DNA of 64,000 nt from Deinandra increscens subsp. villosa. Lineage: Eukaryota; Streptophyta; Magnoliopsida; Asterales; Asteraceae. The notes beneath the pieces are model-generated. The model saw only the letters and a list, made by a program, of their open reading frames with translations, ran no database searches and was not told the origin of the DNA. A program made the translations under genes and the position numbers. The DNA is taken from the NCBI GenBank assembly GCA_039602395.1, contig JBCNJP010000006.1, forward strand, positions 53,285,502-53,349,501, read 5' to 3'. This document shows, one piece after another, positions 11,373 through 21,631 of the stretch; the stretch's first letter is position 1, and each line of letters begins with the position of its first letter.

Positions 11373-11537
11373 TCTTCTATAATTCGAAAAGACATTCGTA
11401 TCTATATTATGTGTTTTCTTAATTTCTAATGACAATGTTTTCTTTAATTATTGTAGTGTATATTCGTATTGCTATTATGTTATTAACTTTATCCGACCCG
11501 AACTGGCGAAACTGAAAATTTTGACATTTAGTTTTTA
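8979..11537 (+). repeat. Inner right arm of the palindrome
   Basis: It matches the reverse complement of 5336-7670 over its length, apart from two extra tandem units at 10885-11276. The arms share the same in-frame TAA after REICN. The outer end, including the hAT TIR expected near 11630, is hidden in the N gap. Confidence 0.8.
10686..11276 (+). repeat. Triplicated ~198-bp unit encoding the hAT dimerisation segment
   Basis: Three head-to-tail units start with gtaagtgat at 10686, 10885 and 11082, so the spacing is 199 and 197 bases around a 198-base (66-codon) period. Each encodes the segment from DLAQKMVETRKN through LIKLSLVLPV to MGDGYMNDC. The left arm has a single unit. Small indels have shifted the frame between units. 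Confidence 0.85.
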
Positions 11538-12037
11538 NNNNNNNNNNNNNNNNNNNNNNNNNNNNNNNNNNNNNNNNNNNNNNNNNNNNNNNNNNNNNNN
11601 NNNNNNNNNNNNNNNNNNNNNNNNNNNNNNNNNNNNNNNNNNNNNNNNNNNNNNNNNNNNNNNNNNNNNNNNNNNNNNNNNNNNNNNNNNNNNNNNNNNN
11701 NNNNNNNNNNNNNNNNNNNNNNNNNNNNNNNNNNNNNNNNNNNNNNNNNNNNNNNNNNNNNNNNNNNNNNNNNNNNNNNNNNNNNNNNNNNNNNNNNNNN
11801 NNNNNNNNNNNNNNNNNNNNNNNNNNNNNNNNNNNNNNNNNNNNNNNNNNNNNNNNNNNNNNNNNNNNNNNNNNNNNNNNNNNNNNNNNNNNNNNNNNNN
11901 NNNNNNNNNNNNNNNNNNNNNNNNNNNNNNNNNNNNNNNNNNNNNNNNNNNNNNNNNNNNNNNNNNNNNNNNNNNNNNNNNNNNNNNNNNNNNNNNNNNN
12001 NNNNNNNNNNNNNNNNNNNNNNNNNNNNNNNNNNNNN
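11538..12037. other. Assembly gap (500 N)
   Basis: Exactly 500 N. The round length suggests a placeholder, so the true size is unknown. It hides the outer end of the right hAT copy and the junction with the outer palindrome arm. Confidence 0.98.
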
Positions 12038-12270
12038 AACAACATTAACATACTATTAATTATATTTTATACGATTATATAGTATATTGATACATTCTGT
12101 TTCAATGTGGTTAACAATATCAAGTAATCCTGCAGGTATCACCTAATAACCCGTAAAACTTCTGAAACTAATCTCGTACCCATCCAAAATGTTTGGGGCT
12201 TTTTATTTCTCATCTGGTTGTTCCATCCCTAGCAATGGTTAAATCAGGTTATGTATAACTAATTTGCATA
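12038..12270. repeat. Outer right arm of large inverted repeat
   Basis: The reverse complement matches 1581-1820 (see that entry). The match ends near 12270 (aggttatgtataactaatt against the complement of aattatacataacct). Further right the sequences are unrelated. Confidence 0.7.
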
Positions 12271-12330
12271 AACATGTATATGTAATTATGTATGTAAGCA
12301 TGTATATGTAATTATGTATGTAAAATATGT
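12271..12330. repeat. Short tandem duplication (unit about 28 bp)
   Basis: The phrase catgtatatgtaattatg followed by tatgtaa occurs twice in direct succession. Confidence 0.7.
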
Positions 12331-13273
12331 CATGTGTGAAAGAGAAAGAGAAGTTAGGCTGCAAAGGGAAGGGAGTGAGGAGTTACATTTCCTTTTATAG
12401 GAGGGGAATGGGCCGGACTGGGTTCTTTGGGCCATATATACAGGTGTTTTAGCTGATGAAACTCATTTACTATCTTGCCACTATCTTACATTTAAGTACA
12501 CCATCGATCCACAGGAAAAAAATATATTTAGAATCATAACCTGTATAGGTTGAACCTGAAGGGAACTCAAGCAAGTATCATGTATCTAACAAACTCGATA
12601 CTTTACTCAGGAACAAGAGAGTCTTAAATAGGCAGAAGGTTACAAGGTACACCAAATAAAATACAGTAAAAGTGCAACTAACCCTACGACTTGATCAAAT
12701 CAGGAAACATTCAAAAACCTAAACTTTGGTGGACTTAAGACTCACGTGGACTTGAGGTATGGAGCCCATGCAGTAGTCCATTTATCCAAACACAAGAAAC
12801 CCAAACCAACAGACCCATATTGTAGTTCTGTTTTCGTTCGGGTTTGAAAACTGAATGTTTAACCCCAAATTGTGAGAAGCATAATTAGCGAAAAGCTGCA
12901 ATTTTGTGCCATTTGTAGATATTATTTTGTTCCAAAATTGACAAAAAGATGCTTATCGATTTTGGTATTTATAGAACTTGCCCCAACGTTTTTCGTATTG
13001 ATAAATTTGTTTAATTTCCAAATCAGAACTGCCAAAAAAACTACTTCAACTTTCAATAAACAATTTGCCACTTTTAGAGTTCACTTTAGGCCTCGAGAAA
13101 TAGTTAACCAGCCTTGATAATATCAAGTTCTTATCATACCATAACTTTGCATGAAAGGGATAAGAGACGACTTTATAACATAATCAATTGTGATTTAGGG
13201 ACTGATTTATAACATAAAAAAAATACATACCTTATACAAGAACCATCGCGGTTAGTTGCTACACAAACAAATG
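12331..13273. other. Intergenic DNA between palindrome and BAP31-like gene
   Basis: No gene or element was recognised. The 81-codon frame at 12872-13117 has no recognisable motif. The last part (from about 13130) probably holds the 3' untranslated region of the minus-strand BAP31-like gene. Confidence 0.5.
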
Positions 13274-14426
13274 TCACAAACCCCACCGATCCCAACTGAA
13301 AAAGGCCGACTTTTTACCATCCGAGGGAGACAATCTTTCATTTACACCTTGAAGTTGCTCCTTAAGATCTTTATTGTAGGTTAGCAAGCGATCATATTCT
13401 CCAAGTAAACCTTCTAATGTATTTTTAAGAGCATCAGAATCAGTCCTTTGTAACTGCACTGCTTGCTCCTTTATACTACATTCAGATTCCAAATTTCTGA
13501 TCTCCAATTTTAACCTAGATATTTCTTCTCTTACGATTTTTGCCTCGTCTGCAATCTTTTTCATACAGTCTTCATTGGCTCGGTATTGTTTATTTGCAGC
13601 CCGTATGGTTTCGGTAACCATGACAAACTCTTTGATGTATTGGTGTAAATGGTTTATCACGACCAAAAGGATAAGCATGAAGCCTACATGAAAAGATACT
13701 TATAATCAACATACTCGAACGGATAACCTTCTACTGGAGAATAAATATACTGAACATACAAACTCAAATTGTTCAAAACTCATAAATATCATCACTATTC
13801 TAAAGAATTTATAATCTAAGCAGCTGAAATCAGGACTTGCACATGGTAACAACACTATCATTCTGTAAAAAATCAGTTTTAATTGCTAAAATCCATTTTA
13901 GTAAGCTCCATCTGAAACGGTTTATGATATGGATGATATAATGTTTTGTAACAAGCCCTAGAAAGTACAATCTCAACGCAATTGCATAGAATCCTACGAA
14001 CAAGCTAACGAATCACAAATCAATCTCCAGAAACAGTAATTAAAGCAACTGATCGGAAGATAAAGTAATAGAAAAGGGGAAATTACCCACGAGAGAAGCT
14101 TCGAGCAAATGGAAAGCGAGAATGACGTGATTGGGGGAATTATTGATGGAATCGATGGAACGAGTACGGATTTCCAATACGCTGTAGATATCGTACATCA
14201 TGACAACGAACATAGTGGCGCCGATAGATTTCACAGCCAATTGAGCTCTCGATCTTTTCAATTTATCTAACTGGAAGAGTAGAGGGTTTCGGAATGAGGT
14301 TTCGAGTAGAAGTAAGAGAATGATGATGATTTGGGCGAATGAAACTGTGAATGATAGGTGGATTATCGTGTAGTTGTCAAACTGAGAGTTGACTAAAACC
14401 CTAAACCGATGGATCAGCGACAACAT
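13274..14426 (-). CDS. BAP31-like (B-cell receptor-associated 31-like) ER membrane protein
   Basis: Two exons on the minus strand: exon 1 14426-14087 (340 nt) and exon 2 13683-13274 (410 nt). They are joined by a 403-bp intron (donor GTAATT, acceptor CATGTAG). Together they give 750 nt, 249 residues plus a stop. Three hydrophobic segments are visible (about residues 21-42, 65-84 and 103-123), followed by a long heptad-rich coiled coil (about 134-232) with EYDRLLTYNKDLKEQL. The splice joins codons to read HLLEASLVGFMLILLVVIN, a family hallmark. In plants this family is an ER-membrane protein thought to act in protein sorting or quality control; that role is family knowledge. The N-terminus is about 19 residues longer than usual, and no internal Met fits the usual start. 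No canonical KKXX end: it ends FSWDRWGL. It is the only intact-looking host gene here. Confidence 0.85.
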
Positions 14427-15436
14427 CGGGGTCTTCAGTTGGAATACTAGTTCTCCGGCATCCGGTGTGACTGGTCAACCGGAAAGGATTGATTTTGACT
14501 CAGGGTTTGGATCTCACTTCCCGTACACGGGAATGTAATCGGAGATGCGTGAGGGAATCACATATATTTATTATCATTTTAGGGAGATGTTTGTTTACCT
14601 ATCATAATGAAATTAATTGTTATTTTGTGTTCTTTTTAATAATAATCGGATAATTAACGGGTTACTAAACACTACCTGATCATCTTTATTCTTTAAGCTA
14701 ATCGTAATGATGACTTCGGATGGCACAATAGCACCGGTTTTGGGAGGGGTTTGGAGGGAGAAAATGACGTGTTGATGGTAGCGCTAGAGAGGGAATAGAG
14801 GGGGAAGAAGAGGCTGGTGGCACCGACGGGGGTGGTGAGGCGGGCGTTAAAGGGCATGATAGGTGATGGTGGCGCTGAATAAAGCTCATTACACCTAGCC
14901 TTATAAAGAGGGAACTCAACATAAATAATCAAACATCTCAATAAAATAAAAATAATATTAACAGGTTGTAAATACGTAATAATAAAAAAAATAATTCTAT
15001 CAACGTTTCATTACAAAATAGCTATATACAATTTACTTTTTATTTAGTTAAATTTTTTATTTTTAGTTTATTGTTTAATTTATTTTATCTAATATATTTA
15101 TTTTACTTTTTTTTATTTTTTTTTATTTATTTATTTATTTTTAAAATTATTCTTAATTTTTTATAATTTATACTTTTTAATTTCATAAAGATTTTTAAAA
15201 GCTATTAGATTCAATAAAAAATATTTGATCCATTAAAAAAAACACTCATTCTTTAAATAATACAAATCTTAAAAAATAAAGAAATCACATCATTCATATA
15301 TGACACTAAAAATGCCATTGGGATGTTTGATTGTGGACAACTTTTCCTTGTCGAATAAAAGATAACTTAAAAATAAGACATAAAAGATGGTGTTAATTAT
15401 GATATTTTATATATTAAGCTTGTTTCTTTATTTTAT
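14427..15436. other. BAP31-like gene upstream region and AT-rich intergenic DNA
   Basis: 14427-14690 is the immediate 5' flank of the BAP31-like gene. 14700-14890 is a GC-richer island with ORF shadows on the minus strand but no recognisable domain. 14940-15300 is very AT-rich, with T-rich and ttta-rich runs. No gene supported. Confidence 0.5.
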
Positions 15437-15955
15437 GAGTAAACTTTACTTTTAGTCTGTAAGGTTTACACATTTTAACACTTTTAATCCAATTTATGAA
15501 ATTATAACATTTCAGGGCTTGAGTTTTGATTATTTTCTCAATTTTGATCACTTTTTAAATTACTATCCAAATTAACTGTTGAAATAAGTTAAATAGGATA
15601 TTAATGAGGGGTATTTTCATAATTTAACCATCCTCTTTTATTTATTTGATACAAAACGCAGTAATTGACTTCCCCTTTTATTTATTTAAAAAATAACTGA
15701 GTTACATAGTGTTTTTAGGGAAGTCAATTACTGCGTTTTGTATCAAATAAATAAAAGGGGATGGTTAAATTACGAAAATATCCTCATTAATATCCTATTT
15801 GACTGATTTCAACCGTTAACTTGGATGGAAATTTAAAAAGTGACCAAAATTGAGAAAATAATCAAACCTTAGGCCCTGAAATGTTATAATTTCAGAAATT
15901 GGATTAAAAGTGTTAAAATGTGCAAACCTTGGGGACCAAAAAGTGATGTTTACTC
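15437..15955. mobile_element. 519-bp fold-back element with 238-bp arms
   Basis: Left arm 15437-15674 (gagtaaactttacttttagt ... gtaattgacttccc) is the inverted copy of right arm 15718-15955 (gggaagtcaattac ... gatgtttactc). The two arms are equal in length, with only scattered mismatches, around a 43-bp spacer. There is no ORF. Transcribed, it would form a near-perfect long hairpin. It is a fold-back or long-TIR MITE; the superfamily is not assigned because the flanks give no clear duplication. Confidence 0.9.
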
Positions 15956-16092
15956 TTATTTTATTATAAAATTTTACATTTAACAAATCACTATGATGTC
16001 ACACTAAAAAAACCAAAATATTTAAAATTAAAATAGATAGAAAAAAGGGTCTGACTAATAACACAGGGGAAATTGTTTTTGACACAAGATCC

Positions 16093-16250
16093 AAACAATC
16101 GTTTGGGTCCAAACGATCGTTTGGATAGGATGCGGAAAATGAGGTAAACTTGTCGTGTCAGAGAACTTTACCTATCCTGATGAACTTTAACTATCCGGAT
16201 GAACTATAACTATCCGGATGAACTATAACTATCCGGATGAACTATAACTA
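16093..16250. repeat. Palindrome and 19-bp tandem repeats
   Basis: A perfect 14-bp palindrome (caaacgatcgtttg, near 16112) is followed by four tandem copies of a 19-base unit, actatccggatgaactata, at about 16171-16250. The first copy is diverged (cctatcctgatgaacttta). Confidence 0.75.
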
Positions 16251-16640
16251 GAGACGCATGTTAATCCAGATGAATTAGAATCTTCCAGATCAACTCAAAT
16301 TTAGAACTGTTTCAAATCCGTACCTTATCGGCCGACCTTTGAGATGAGTTTGATGGAGTAGATTGTTTCCGCTATGTATTGTGCGCGAAATTGATCATGT
16401 CCTACGTACAATTCAATTAGTTAATTAATTAATAAATATGCGCTCAAGGGAGGTCAAACATATTAGCAATAATACTTAATTACCGTTGTATTTACATTGG
16501 AATGCTGATTACAACTGTTTTTAGATCTTACAGTTGTAGTAAGAGGCACATCCGCGAACTTTACCTACAAAATGATTTAATGATTTATAATAATTGCTTG
16601 ATAAAAAGTAAAGTATATAATATACTTAATTATAGGTATA
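16251..16640. other. Unassigned AT-rich DNA
   Basis: No coding motif or repeat structure was recognised. It may be terminal sequence of the adjacent minus-strand CACTA remnant, but no CACTA terminal repeat was found. Confidence 0.4.
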
Positions 16641-18280
16641 TATATAATTTGTCCCCTACAGAATTTACCGCTTTATCAACTTGTTTATCTTGAATCATGC
16701 GGTTCAAAAACGCCGTAAGCTTATCAATTTTTTCATGTTGTGCTTTAACCATATCAGTGTGGTGCTCAACCTATTGATCCTTTTTCTCATGCAGCTGTTT
16801 TTCATTTTTGAGTTCCGCCTCAAGTTTTTCGATCCGTTCTTTTGATCGCCCTTTTGGAGCACCCTGCCAATATCCACGGGAAGTCACTCCATACCCAATA
16901 CCTTTTAGGTATCCACCCTTTCCTTGCCAAGGACTAATGTTAGGGCATCCATTCCCGGTTCTACAGTCACGGATCCCGCATTTATTTTTGTTTCATTCCC
17001 GGCCTGTAGTAATTAATCTAGTTAATGTAGTGAGGTGTTGTTAATTTTTAATATGTAAATAATTAGGTATATATGTAGCAGTTAAATTTACTATATCATC
17101 TTCTACGCCCTTTACCACAGGCGTTTTGTATTCCCCCTCTTTATTTACCCTTCATTTCCTCCACATAAACGCTCGAGAGGGGGAATCATTAGCTGCAATT
17201 TCTTTGTTTTGTACCTTGTATTATAATAATAATATATATCAGACTCGAAACATACATTGCACGTTCTTAACCATGACTGGGTGTAACACACTTAGCTTAT
17301 TACCAGTTTTTCTCTCAGATAAACGTATCCTCCCCGTCCTATTGTATGATCATAAACATACTATGCTCGAACCTCTTTTGCACTCTTTGACGTAGCCTTT
17401 CCAACAGAACAGTAGGATATTATATTATAATCTCATTAATTAACACTTAGCTTAATTAATGAAATCTACAGTTTGAATAGAATAAAAACCTTGATTTCTT
17501 CAGATTTTGTATATACTACAAATATGTCTCAGTCTTCTTTTTTCACAATAGCGCGATACATCTTTGGAACTTTCTCAAGCACGGTGGGTTTTGCTAGGTT
17601 GGGACGAATGTGTTTCTCGAACATCTTTTTTCTAAAACTCCTTAGCAACCCACCAAGCCCTACCATTATAGGACCCCTTCGACAGTCATCAATTTTGAAT
17701 AATTGCTGAAAAATTAACATATGACAAGATTTTTAAGTCACATATATGGAATTCAATAACATAACAAACTTAATATGAGAAAATGTTTAATCTGTTTCAT
17801 AACCTGAATACCTGCCCACATCTTGTTCTTGTCCTCTTTTGACACCTTCCTCCATTCTAGATACCTCAATCCAATCTCTGACCTTGCAATGTCTCCTATA
17901 AAACTCGAAAATTTTGGTTTATGCTCACCACCAATCCTTCCCAGCGCATCAAATGTTAGTGGCAATTTTTCCCCACCATTTTATTCAAATTTGGCACGCC
18001 ACTTTGCTAACCGCGTCAACCCCCTCTTTTTTGCTTGGGGAGCAGAGGTTATGGCCTCCTCATTGTCGACTTGGGCATCATTGTCGACTTGGGCATCATT
18101 GTCAACTTGGGCATCATTGTTATCCCTTTCATCTTTTTCACTCTCTTGTGAATAATGATCATCATTGTTATCCATTTCATCTTCTTCACTCTCTTGTGAA
18201 GAATAATCATCATTGCATTCGACTTTACTGTTATATGTATGGTCATTAAGATCCTTCAATGCTTCACCTTCATGATCCAT
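16640..18280 (-). pseudogene. CACTA (En/Spm) TNPA-like transposase-associated gene, broken
   Basis: Exon-like pieces on the minus strand, in order: 18280-17984 acidic start with NDAQVD repeats and KKRGLTRLAKWRAKFE; after an in-frame TAA, LTFDALGRIGGEHKPKFSSF and LRYLEWRKVSKEDKNKMWAG (17965-17820); FRKKMFEKHIRPNLAKPTVL (17720-17529); then YDHTIGRGGYVYLREKL (near 17330), SRAFMWRK followed by a stop (near 17170), and RGYWQGAPKGRSKERIEKLE (near 16870), ending in a coiled coil. This order is that of the plant transposase family typical of the second CACTA gene (Ptta/En/Spm, Transposase_24). At least four in-frame stops make it a pseudogene. No CACTA end was found for this copy. It runs opposite to the CACTA element at 19496. 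Confidence 0.75.
18062..18118. repeat. 18-bp in-frame tandem repeat in the TNPA-like gene
   Basis: Three adjacent copies of gtcgacttgggcatcatt (the last with one change) encode the NDAQVD hexapeptide repeats on the minus strand. Confidence 0.85.
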
Positions 18281-18810
18281 TGTTAAATGAGCTAGATGAA
18301 TCCTAAAATGAAATAAATAGAGAATGAAATAAATGCGATGGAATAATTAATTAGATGAAACAGATGATCTCCCGAAGATGACAGTGAAATTAATACTGAC
18401 GGGAATTAGCTAGTGATCTCCTGAAAATGATAGTGTGATGAATCCTGTAGAGGAATTTTTAGTGATAGGGAAGAAGAGGGTGATGAACCGTTTTGGTGAT
18501 AAAATTTTGGTGAGAGGGAATAGGAAACGATCAATGAATTTTGGGGAAATTTGAAAAATTGTGGGAAGTAATTTGGGGATTAATATGATCGATCCGAGTG
18601 AAAGCATTTCACCAAATAAAGACGTGACATCATTTAATTATCGGATTTAATATAAACTCAATTAATTCCAGACATAGATATAATAGTATTTTAAACATAA
18701 CTTTAAAATGATCTTTAAATGTAAAATGGAATATTAAGCAATAAATTTAATGATAATTGTATCCTAATGAATTTGTATACCTAACGTGAAAAAAAGATGT
18801 CAAGTACTAC
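18281..18810. other. Upstream flank of the TNPA-like pseudogene
   Basis: AT-rich sequence with loosely repeated words around 18365-18500 (gatctcc.gaa.atga.agtg). No gene supported. Confidence 0.4.
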
Positions 18811-18838
18811 AGACACACCACACATACACATACACACA

Positions 18839-18883
<45 letters not shown>
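18811..18883. repeat. (CA)n-(TA)n microsatellite
   Basis: An almost uninterrupted CA run passes into a short TA run. Confidence 0.95.
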
Positions 18884-19011
18884 CTTTCAATGTGTTGTAA
18901 TATAGCTATTTTTCATATGTAGACACTTTCGCATGTGAAATAGTTGTTTTTCATATGTGTTCACATGTGAAATTTTCTGAATAATGAGAAAAAAGAAAAT
19001 TAATCACACCT

Positions 19012-19495
19012 TATTTGGACTCATTGGTCCCAACTGATCCTCATCGCTCGTAAACACACCTTATTGGGCCATCATTGGTCCTAAACACAACTTATTGGTT
19101 ACATACACGCCTTATTGGGACTCATTGGTCCCAACTGACCCTCATTTCCCCTAAACACACCGTATTGGACCATCATTGGTCCTAAACATGCTTATTGGTT
19201 ATATACACACCTTATTGGGACTCATTGGTCCCAATCGACCCTCATTGCCCCTAAACACAACTTATTGGGCCATCATTGGTCCTAAACACAACTTACTAGG
19301 ACTCATTGGTCCCAACTGACCCTCATTTCCACTAAACACACCTTATTGGGCCATCATTGGTCCAAAACATGCTTATTGCTTATATACACACCTTATTGGG
19401 ACTCATTAGTCCCAACTGACACTCATTAGCCCTAAACACACCTTATTGGGCCATCATTGGTCCTAAACACAACTTATTGGTTACATACACACCTT
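19012..19495. repeat. ~100-bp minisatellite, five units
   Basis: Units begin ttattgggactcattggtcc at about 19012, 19112, 19212, 19293 and 19393. Spacing is 100, 100, 81 and 100; the third unit lacks part of its end. Each has internal sub-repeats of attgg.ccatcattggtcc type. The array is cut by the CACTA end at 19496, which sits just where a sixth unit should start. Confidence 0.9.
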
Positions 19496-19710
19496 CACTA
19501 CTAAAAACAAGGCCTTCCTTGACGCACGAACAATGACACACGATACAATCTTGACGCGCAAAAAAGCGTGTCATAAAAAACCTGTCAAGAATGAAAAAAA
19601 TCCTAAGGATAGATGACGCGCATTTTTGCACGTCATAAATTTCCGTCATAATTATTAAAAAAAAACATGGAGGACACTTATTTTGCGCGTCAATAAAATT
19701 TGTCACTTTT
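19496..19710 (+). repeat. CACTA left terminal inverted repeat and subterminal repeats
   Basis: The CACTA end is followed by a cluster of short direct and inverted words based on tgacgcgc and its complement gcgcgtca (near 19528, 19551, 19565, 19613, 19632 and 19684), several with aaaaa or tttt beside them. In En/Spm these subterminal repeats bind the TNPA protein. That role is family knowledge. Confidence 0.8.
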
Positions 19711-21631
19711 TAATTTTTCCCGCCCAAAAAGGCCGCCAAGTATTTAGCCCTAATTTTATATCGGACCTCACCCAAAACACCGCTCTCTCTCAAAACACCG
19801 ACCGTGTCTCCAACCCGTCTCCAAACCTCAACGCCGGAAAAAATCCACCGGAGAGGAGACTCGTCTTCAACCCGTCTCCAACCTCGACGTCGGTCGCCTT
19901 TCCACCGAGCCCCTGTAACGATTTCGTCCACTATTCCTCCACCATCGACACAACTGTTTCTCCAACCTACAGTTCGGTTCAACTGTATCTCCAACCTGCA
20001 GTTCGGTTCAACAATTTTAAGCCCTAATTCTATCAACGAAGGTAATCTCCTGTCCTTGTTTATTGCTTATTAGGAGGTACACTGACGGCCCTCGTTCGTA
20101 CACTGTTTCCTTGATTTTTTTCACTCGAATCGTAACTTTTGCCCTAATTCAATGATTCTAAGTTTCATCTATTTTCTGTTGTCTTCATACTTTGTTTACA
20201 ATTGATGTTTGTTGTTCTAGTTATTGCACATCAACTGAAGTTGTAATTGTTTGCAATTGTTAAAGGAAGTATACTGTAGCAATCTCTAATTCAATTTTAT
20301 AATCATTTGTGAGACAATGCTATATGTTACCTAAGGAGGAACTGTAATTCTTTTTTAAAATTCCTAAATATTAAATAGGGATCATCAGGGCAAACTGTTT
20401 AGACCTGATATTGTCAATCAGTATATGCATATTGTCACTGGATAAAGAAAACGTCTTGATGTTTAGTGGTCATAGATGCTTTCATCAGTTCATCATAGTT
20501 TTGATGGTTCCTTGCATCATGTATTCATTCACAATTAAACGAGGGTCAATGTTTAGTGGCTATAGGTGTTGTAATGAGTTCATCACAGTTTTGACACATG
20601 GGTCGGTCTGATTGGTATGTCATATATGTGTACCTTTCTTCTCATCTTCACTGCTGCTCATGGTATACTATAACTTGTTTTTTTTTTTGGTTCATTTGTT
20701 TGCAGTCTTTGCAGCATCGGGTGCACACGACCGATTCAAGGGACCAGTCGACGGAATCAAAGTAGCAGACAACAAGGTAAAACATGGATTTGTGTTTAGG
20801 AGTTTTTCCTTGCTTATTTATAGGTTATATATTTACATTGTTATAATGCAAAGTAGCTTGGTGTTTTTTGTTTAACAATCAATAAGCTTTTGAAATGCAT
20901 GATATAGTGTAGCTTTCTTAAATTCATGCCCTTGTTTTGGGGCTATTTTGAACCTGTTTTGCGGATGTTTTTCAGCAGTTTTGAACCTGTTTTGGGGGAT
21001 GCTTTTTAGCAAGGTTTGGGTCTATTTTTTAACCGGTTTTGGGGGATGTTTTGTGCAAGGTTTGGGGCTATTTTACCGGTTTTGGGGGATGTTTTGTGCA
21101 AGGTTTGGGGCTGTTAATTTGAACCTGCTTTGGGGTTGTTTTCAGCAAGGTTTGGGGCTGTTTTTTTTTTTGTTGTTGTTGTTTTGGGGCTGTTTTGAAC
21201 CTGTTTTGGGGGATGTTTTTCAGCAAGGTTTGGGGCTATTTTTGAACCGGTTTTGGGGGCTGTTTTGTGCAAGGTTTGAGGCTGTTAATTTGAACCTGTT
21301 TTAGGGTTGTTTTCAGCAAGGTTTGGGGCTGTTTTTTGGGGCTGTTTTCAGCTGTTTTGGGGGTGGGGTGTATTTTGGGGTTGTTTTCATGTGTTATATA
21401 TCTTGGTTTGTTCTAAATTCACCCTCAATAGTTCGATAGTTGATACATATATGTTTATTCTTTAACTTATAAATATGTTTTAGTATGTGATTTGCTAAAG
21501 TAAATGATCTGTATTAGTTGATACATGTTCTTTCCGTAAATATTGCCCTTATGCACTTATAATGATTTGCTAAAATTATAGTTTAAGTATAAAGAAGTAA
21601 CCTTTATGTTTTTTTTACTTTAGCTAAGGTC
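19711..21631 (+). other. CACTA leader region
   Basis: No transposase motif is present. A CT-rich stretch with repeated caacccgtctccaac-like words (19800-20000) looks like a 5' untranslated exon. A short exon-like segment (about 20705-20775) is flanked by ttgcag and aag|gtaaaa splice-like signals. A repeat block follows at 20932-21372. Confidence 0.45.
20932..21372 (+). repeat. G/T-rich minisatellite in CACTA leader
   Basis: At least eight imperfect copies of ttttggggctgttttgaacc or gggggatgttttgtgcaagg alternate at roughly 50-80 base spacing. The plus strand is strongly G- and T-rich, with many GGGG runs. Confidence 0.85.

Noticed and set aside
11419..12051. Long open frames across the first N gap on both strands
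   Set aside because: They exist only because N codons are not read as stops.
12872..13117. 81-codon plus-strand ORF
   Set aside because: No motif, splice context or codon-like bias; probably chance.
19683..20073. ORFs of 89-114 codons in the CACTA leader
   Set aside because: Pro/Thr/Ser-rich readings of CT-rich leader repeats, overlapping in several frames, with no recognisable domain.
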